From: Bacteroides ovatus
GTDB taxonomy: Bacteria; Bacteroidota; Bacteroidia; Bacteroidales; Bacteroidaceae
Length of the DNA stretch: 56,772 bases
Assembly: GCA_030844565.1 (NCBI GenBank)
Contig: JAUUNK010000007.1
Span: 1 to 56,772, forward strand
Reading direction: 5' to 3'
The translations under genes were made by a program, and so were the position numbers. Positions 53,556-56,772 of this stretch are shown one piece after another. Under the pieces are notes generated by a model, which saw nothing but the letters and a program-made list of their open reading frames with translations, searched no databases and was not told the DNA's origin. Within the stretch, counting starts at the first letter, position 1, and the number at the start of each line of letters is the position of its first letter.

Positions 53556-56500
53556 TTAACCGAGAAATTCTTTGGGCAACACGCCGAACTGTTTCAAGAA
53601 ACACTTCGAGAAATAAGAAGGGGAATTGAAGCCTACCATGTAGCAAATCTCATTCACACGGTTGTTTCCTTCTTTCAGCAATCGGGCAGCACGTTTCAGC
53701 CTTTCCAATCTCAGGTATTCGTTGGGGCTCAAATCGAGCACGCCTTTTATTTTACGGTAGAAATTGGAACGGCTCATGTTTAAGGAATCCACAATATCGT
53801 CCATGCTGAAATCGGGATTATGAAGGTTGTTCTGGATTATCTCATTCAGTTTCTTTATAAACTCTTCGTCGGCTTTGGTGAGCGCCATGGTGTTGGCGGC
53901 TACGAAAGGAGACTGGGTGAAAGCCTGCCGCAGCTTTTCGCGGCTGTTTATCAGGTTGGCAATGCAAGCGTGGAGATATTCCACCGAAAACGGCTTTTCT
54001 ATATAAGCGTCCGCGCCCAGCTCGAGACCTTCTATCTTCGATTGCAAGTTGGTTTTGGCAGTGAGCAACACCACGGGGACGTGGCTATATTCCAGTTTGG
54101 ACTTAATCATCTTGCAAAGCTCGAAGCCATCCATGCGGGGCATCACCACATCGCTCACCACCAGCGTTATCTCGTTTACATCCAGCACTTCCAGCGCCTC
54201 CACCCCATTGCGGGCAGTCAACACTGCGTAGGTGTCCTCCAACTGCCGGGCTACAAAAGACAGCATGTCCTGATTGTCGTCTACCACCAGCACCACGGCG
54301 CGGCCTGCCTTATCTCCCACTTCGTCTACCCGGCGCTCCACTACTTTCTCTTCTTCCACCGCCCGAGGTTCGGGAACAAGCTGAATGGCACTATCCTGCA
54401 CCGTGGGAAGCGTGAGGCAGAAGACATTCGCCTCTTCTCCTTCTATCATCCTCAGATTGCCTTGATGCAGCTCTGCCAAGGAGCGGGAAAGAGCCAGCCC
54501 GATGCCCGTGCCGGTGGTCACCTTTCCGTCTTCTCTCTCGTTGAAGCGTACAAAAGGCTGGAATATCTCTTCCTTCATCTCGTCGGGGATAATCACTCCG
54601 TCGTTCACCGTGCGGATATGGAACATCTTCTTTTCTCCCGCCGTGCCCACTTCAAGGAAGACGTGCACATAAGTATCTGCATACTTCACCGCATTACTCA
54701 GCAAGTTGCTGATTATCTTGGTGAATGCTTCGCGATTGACGTGGGCATAGAAGTCCTCTTCGGGCGCCTTCAACACAAAGTCCAGCCCCTTCTGCTTGGC
54801 AAGGGAGGTGAAGCGCTTATAGGTTTCTTCTACGGCTTCGCTGATGTTGCACTCGGCAAAGTTCAGCCGGAATCCCTGGCTCTCCGTCTTACGGAAGTCC
54901 AGCAATTGGTTGGTGAGGCTTAGCAAGCGCTCTGTGTTTTGCTTCATGATGTTGAGGTCTTCGCGCATCTCGGGGTCTACTTCTTTTTTAAGGAGGATAT
55001 TCTCGAGCGGACCGTTAATCAGCGTGAGCGGGGTACGTATCTCGTGTGCCACATTGGTGAAGAAGTCTATCTTTGCATGATAGATTTCGCGCTCTTTCTC
55101 TTGCTCGAACTTCTCCATCTGGCGGCGATGCCTGCGGCTGTTGCGACGCTTGAAGTAGAAAATCAGATAGACCGAACATCCGATAATCAAAAGGGCATAG
55201 ATGCAATACGCCCACACGGAAAGATAGAAAGGCGGGAGGATGCGGATGCTGAGGGATATTTCGTTGTTGTTCCACACCCCGTTGTTGTTGGCTGCCTTCA
55301 CCCGGAAAACGTAATCGCCGTAGGGCAGGTTGGAGTAAGTGACCAGCGGGCTCTCTCCCACCGTCAGCCACTCTTCGTCAAATCCTTCGAGCTTGTACAT
55401 CAGCTTGTTCATCCCCGACGCCTGATAGCCCAAAGCGGCGATGCGGAAAGAGAAAGAATTCTGGTCGGCACGGAGCACCAGCTTGTCGGAGAAAGTGATG
55501 CTCTTCTCCAAAGGAGAGTCTTTTCCGCCCGCATACGCTTCTTTGTTGAACAGGAGGAAGTCGGTAATCACCACATCGGGCAGGTATTTGTTCTCGGAGA
55601 AGTTGCCGGGGTTGAAGGCGATGAAGCCGTCGATGCCGCCGAAGTATATCTTTCCCTCTTCGTCCTTGAAGCTGGAGCGGTAGTTGAACTGGTCACCCAG
55701 CAGCCCGTCGGCGGTGGTGTAGACTTTCATCGTTTCGGTGGCGGGGTTGAAGCAGACCAGTCCGTTATTGGTGGTGAGCCACAGTTGCCCGTTCTTATCC
55801 TCTATGATTTGGTAAATCACATCGTTGGGCAGTCCATTGGCTGTGTTGTAGCAGGTAAACGTTTCCGTCTCCGGATGGAAACGGCAGAATCCTCCGCCCT
55901 GGGTAGTGAGCCATATCTGCCGGTGGGAGTCTTCGAACACACTCAGCACCTTATTATAAGGGAGGCTCCTGTCGTCCTCTTCGTCGTGCACGTAGTTCTT
56001 CCACTTTTCTTCGCGTACATTGTAGCAATAGACGCCGTTGGCATACGTTGCCAGCCATAGATTTCCGCCGGAGTCTTCTTTGATGTCGTATATAAACTTG
56101 CCGTTCAGCTCCGGTATGCGGTCGAAATCGTCCGAATGGCTGTTGTACTTCAGCAGGCCGAACATGGTTCCCAGGTAGACATCTCCCGCAGCAGTCTTGT
56201 TGATGGCAAAAATGCTATTATCCGCCAACGAACGGGGGGAGTCGTCCTTCTGGTAAGTCTTCAGGATAGCGCCGGTACGGGTATCAATCACCTTCACCCC
56301 CTTGGAGAAAGTGCCCACCCACAACTGGTCGCCCACCATGCAAAGCCCGTGCACATTGGTGAATGCCGCGCTGGGGGTAAAGAAGGAGAATTCTTTTGTC
56401 TGCGGATTAAAGCGGTTCAGTCCCCCATCTTCGGTCCCTATCCAGAGAATGCCACGGTTGTCCCGGCAAAACTCGCGCACCCGTTTGCCATGCAGGCTGT

Positions 56501-56772
56501 TGGAGTCTGCACGGGGATAATATTTCTCAAAATAGGTGTAGGGATGGGGATAGTAGTTCACTCCCCCAAAGTAAGAGCCTATCCAGATGGCTCCTTCACG
56601 GTCTTTGTACAAAGAATAAATGGCATTGTCCGACAAAGAATAGGGGTCGTGGGCGTAACTGCGCAGGTGGGTATACTGCTCTGTGCGGAGGTTGTAGATG
56701 TAAATGCCCGATTCCGTGCCCATCCACAACTCATTATCGTTGGAGACCAGCAGGCTGCGGCAGTAGATGGAC
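53556..56772 (-). CDS. Hybrid two-component system sensor-regulator (5' part missing)
   Basis: The frame stays open to the window edge, and the N-terminal signal and first propeller blades lie outside it. About 1072 residues are visible, collinear with the complete HTCS at 7824. They include Reg_prop blades (GAIWIGSYFGGVNYYP), a Y_Y_Y domain, a membrane helix (SVWAYCIYALLIIGCSVYLIFYF), kinase H-box NVAHEIRTPLTLI, G-box GTGIGLALSRSLAELH, and receiver (VLVVDDNQDML, phospho-acceptor Asp in VVSDVVMPRMDG, LLTAK). The AraC-type domain at the end has MSRSNFYRKIKGVLDLSPNEYLRL and GFNSPSYFSKCFLKQFG. The propeller differs more from the other HTCS than the kinase and receiver do, as expected for a changed ligand. 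Likely targets are promoters F (53267) and E (45886). It is followed directly by array 3 rather than by an obvious intrinsic terminator. Confidence 0.95.
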   Translation of the reverse strand, partial: SIYCRSLLVSNDNELWMGTESGIYIYNLRTEQYTHLRSYAHDPYSLSDNAIYSLYKDREGAIWIGSYFGGVNYYPHPYTYFEKYYPRADSNSLHGKRVREFCRDNRGILWIGTEDGGLNRFNPQTKEFSFFTPSAAFTNVHGLCMVGDQLWVGTFSKGVKVIDTRTGAILKTYQKDDSPRSLADNSIFAINKTAAGDVYLGTMFGLLKYNSHSDDFDRIPELNGKFIYDIKEDSGGNLWLATYANGVYCYNVREEKWKNYVHDEEDDRSLPYNKVLSVFEDSHRQIWLTTQGGGFCRFHPETETFTCYNTANGLPNDVIYQIIEDKNGQLWLTTNNGLVCFNPATETMKVYTTADGLLGDQFNYRSSFKDEEGKIYFGGIDGFIAFNPGNFSENKYLPDVVITDFLLFNKEAYAGGKDSPLEKSITFSDKLVLRADQNSFSFRIAALGYQASGMNKLMYKLEGFDEEWLTVGESPLVTYSNLPYGDYVFRVKAANNNGVWNNNEISLSIRILPPFYLSVWAYCIYALLIIGCSVYLIFYFKRRNSRRHRRQMEKFEQEKEREIYHAKIDFFTNVAHEIRTPLTLINGPLENILLKKEVDPEMREDLNIMKQNTERLLSLTNQLLDFRKTESQGFRLNFAECNISEAVEETYKRFTSLAKQKGLDFVLKAPEEDFYAHVNREAFTKIISNLLSNAVKYADTYVHVFLEVGTAGEKKMFHIRTVNDGVIIPDEMKEEIFQPFVRFNEREDGKVTTGTGIGLALSRSLAELHQGNLRMIEGEEANVFCLTLPTVQDSAIQLVPEPRAVEEEKVVERRVDEVGDKAGRAVVLVVDDNQDMLSFVARQLEDTYAVLTARNGVEALEVLDVNEITLVVSDVVMPRMDGFELCKMIKSKLEYSHVPVVLLTAKTNLQSKIEGLELGADAYIEKPFSVEYLHACIANLINSREKLRQAFTQSPFVAANTMALTKADEEFIKKLNEIIQNNLHNPDFSMDDIVDSLNMSRSNFYRKIKGVLDLSPNEYLRLERLKRAARLLKEGNNRVNEICYMVGFNSPSYFSKCFLKQFGVLPKEFLG

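Noticed and set aside
53257..53559. Open reading frames translating the 22-bp arrays into repeated Ile-Tyr-Ile-Pro-like peptides (also near 12743-12955 and 25400-25597)
   Set aside because: They exist on both strands because the AT-rich repeat lacks stop codons; the 22-bp period shifts frame each unit, and no start region or conserved protein feature supports them.

Overview
The window is chromosomal DNA from a gut-type Bacteroides. The supporting signs are four SusC/SusD pairs, two hybrid two-component regulators (HTCS), many lipoproteins with short lipoboxes, and the Bacteroides -7 promoter element TAnnTTTG. I cannot name the species. Every gene I can support lies on the minus strand, so transcription runs from high to low coordinates. 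No rRNA, tRNA, transposase, phage gene or CRISPR array was seen.

Layout in the direction of transcription: (1) 56772-53556, a truncated HTCS sensor-regulator; (2) 53175-46114, a SusC-SusD-DUF4959/5000 lipoprotein-DUF4998 lipoprotein operon with a good intrinsic terminator; (3) 45847-28224, a nine-gene catabolic operon: GH2, GH105, SusC, SusD, DUF2264, metallophosphoesterase, serine-type sulfatase, GH88, and a very large GH43-GH106 fusion; (4) 28005-25620, an AraC-type regulator and an L-arabinose/L-fucose isomerase-like enzyme; (5) 25390-15542, a frameshifted Tat-exported WbsX/GH99-like gene, an intact paralogue of it, and a second SusC-SusD-DUF4959/5000-DUF4998 set; (6) 15353-7824, a six-hairpin-type enzyme, an orphan HigA-like antitoxin, a GH43 enzyme and a complete HTCS; (7) 7627-1, an IPT/NHL lipoprotein, a second GH43, SusC, SusD and the start of a sialidase-like (BNR) lipoprotein. 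These are several linked polysaccharide utilization loci (PULs), partly built by duplication: the SusC/SusD/DUF sets, the HTCS genes, the GH43 genes and the WbsX genes all occur as similar pairs.

Expected division of labour: SusC/SusD and surface lipoproteins capture and import glycan. GH106/GH43, GH2, GH88, GH105 and the sulfatase trim rhamnose, uronic acid, pentose or galactose residues and sulfate. The HTCS proteins sense the resulting oligosaccharides. Operon 3 suggests a sulfated, rhamnose- and uronate-containing polymer, which is an inference. No polysaccharide lyase is present in the window, although GH88/GH105 enzymes normally act on lyase products.

Two non-coding patterns stand out. 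First, four promoters (45886, 53267, 15422 and 7702) share exactly the same layout: a -7 box, 31 bp, then two half-sites spaced 21 bp apart. The half-sites fall into two sequence classes that follow the two HTCS genes. Second, three intergenic arrays (12827, 25469 and 53419) are made of the same 22-bp partly palindromic unit, about six copies each. Each sits between the 3' end of one gene and the 5' end of the next, in the same orientation. Their function is unknown to me.
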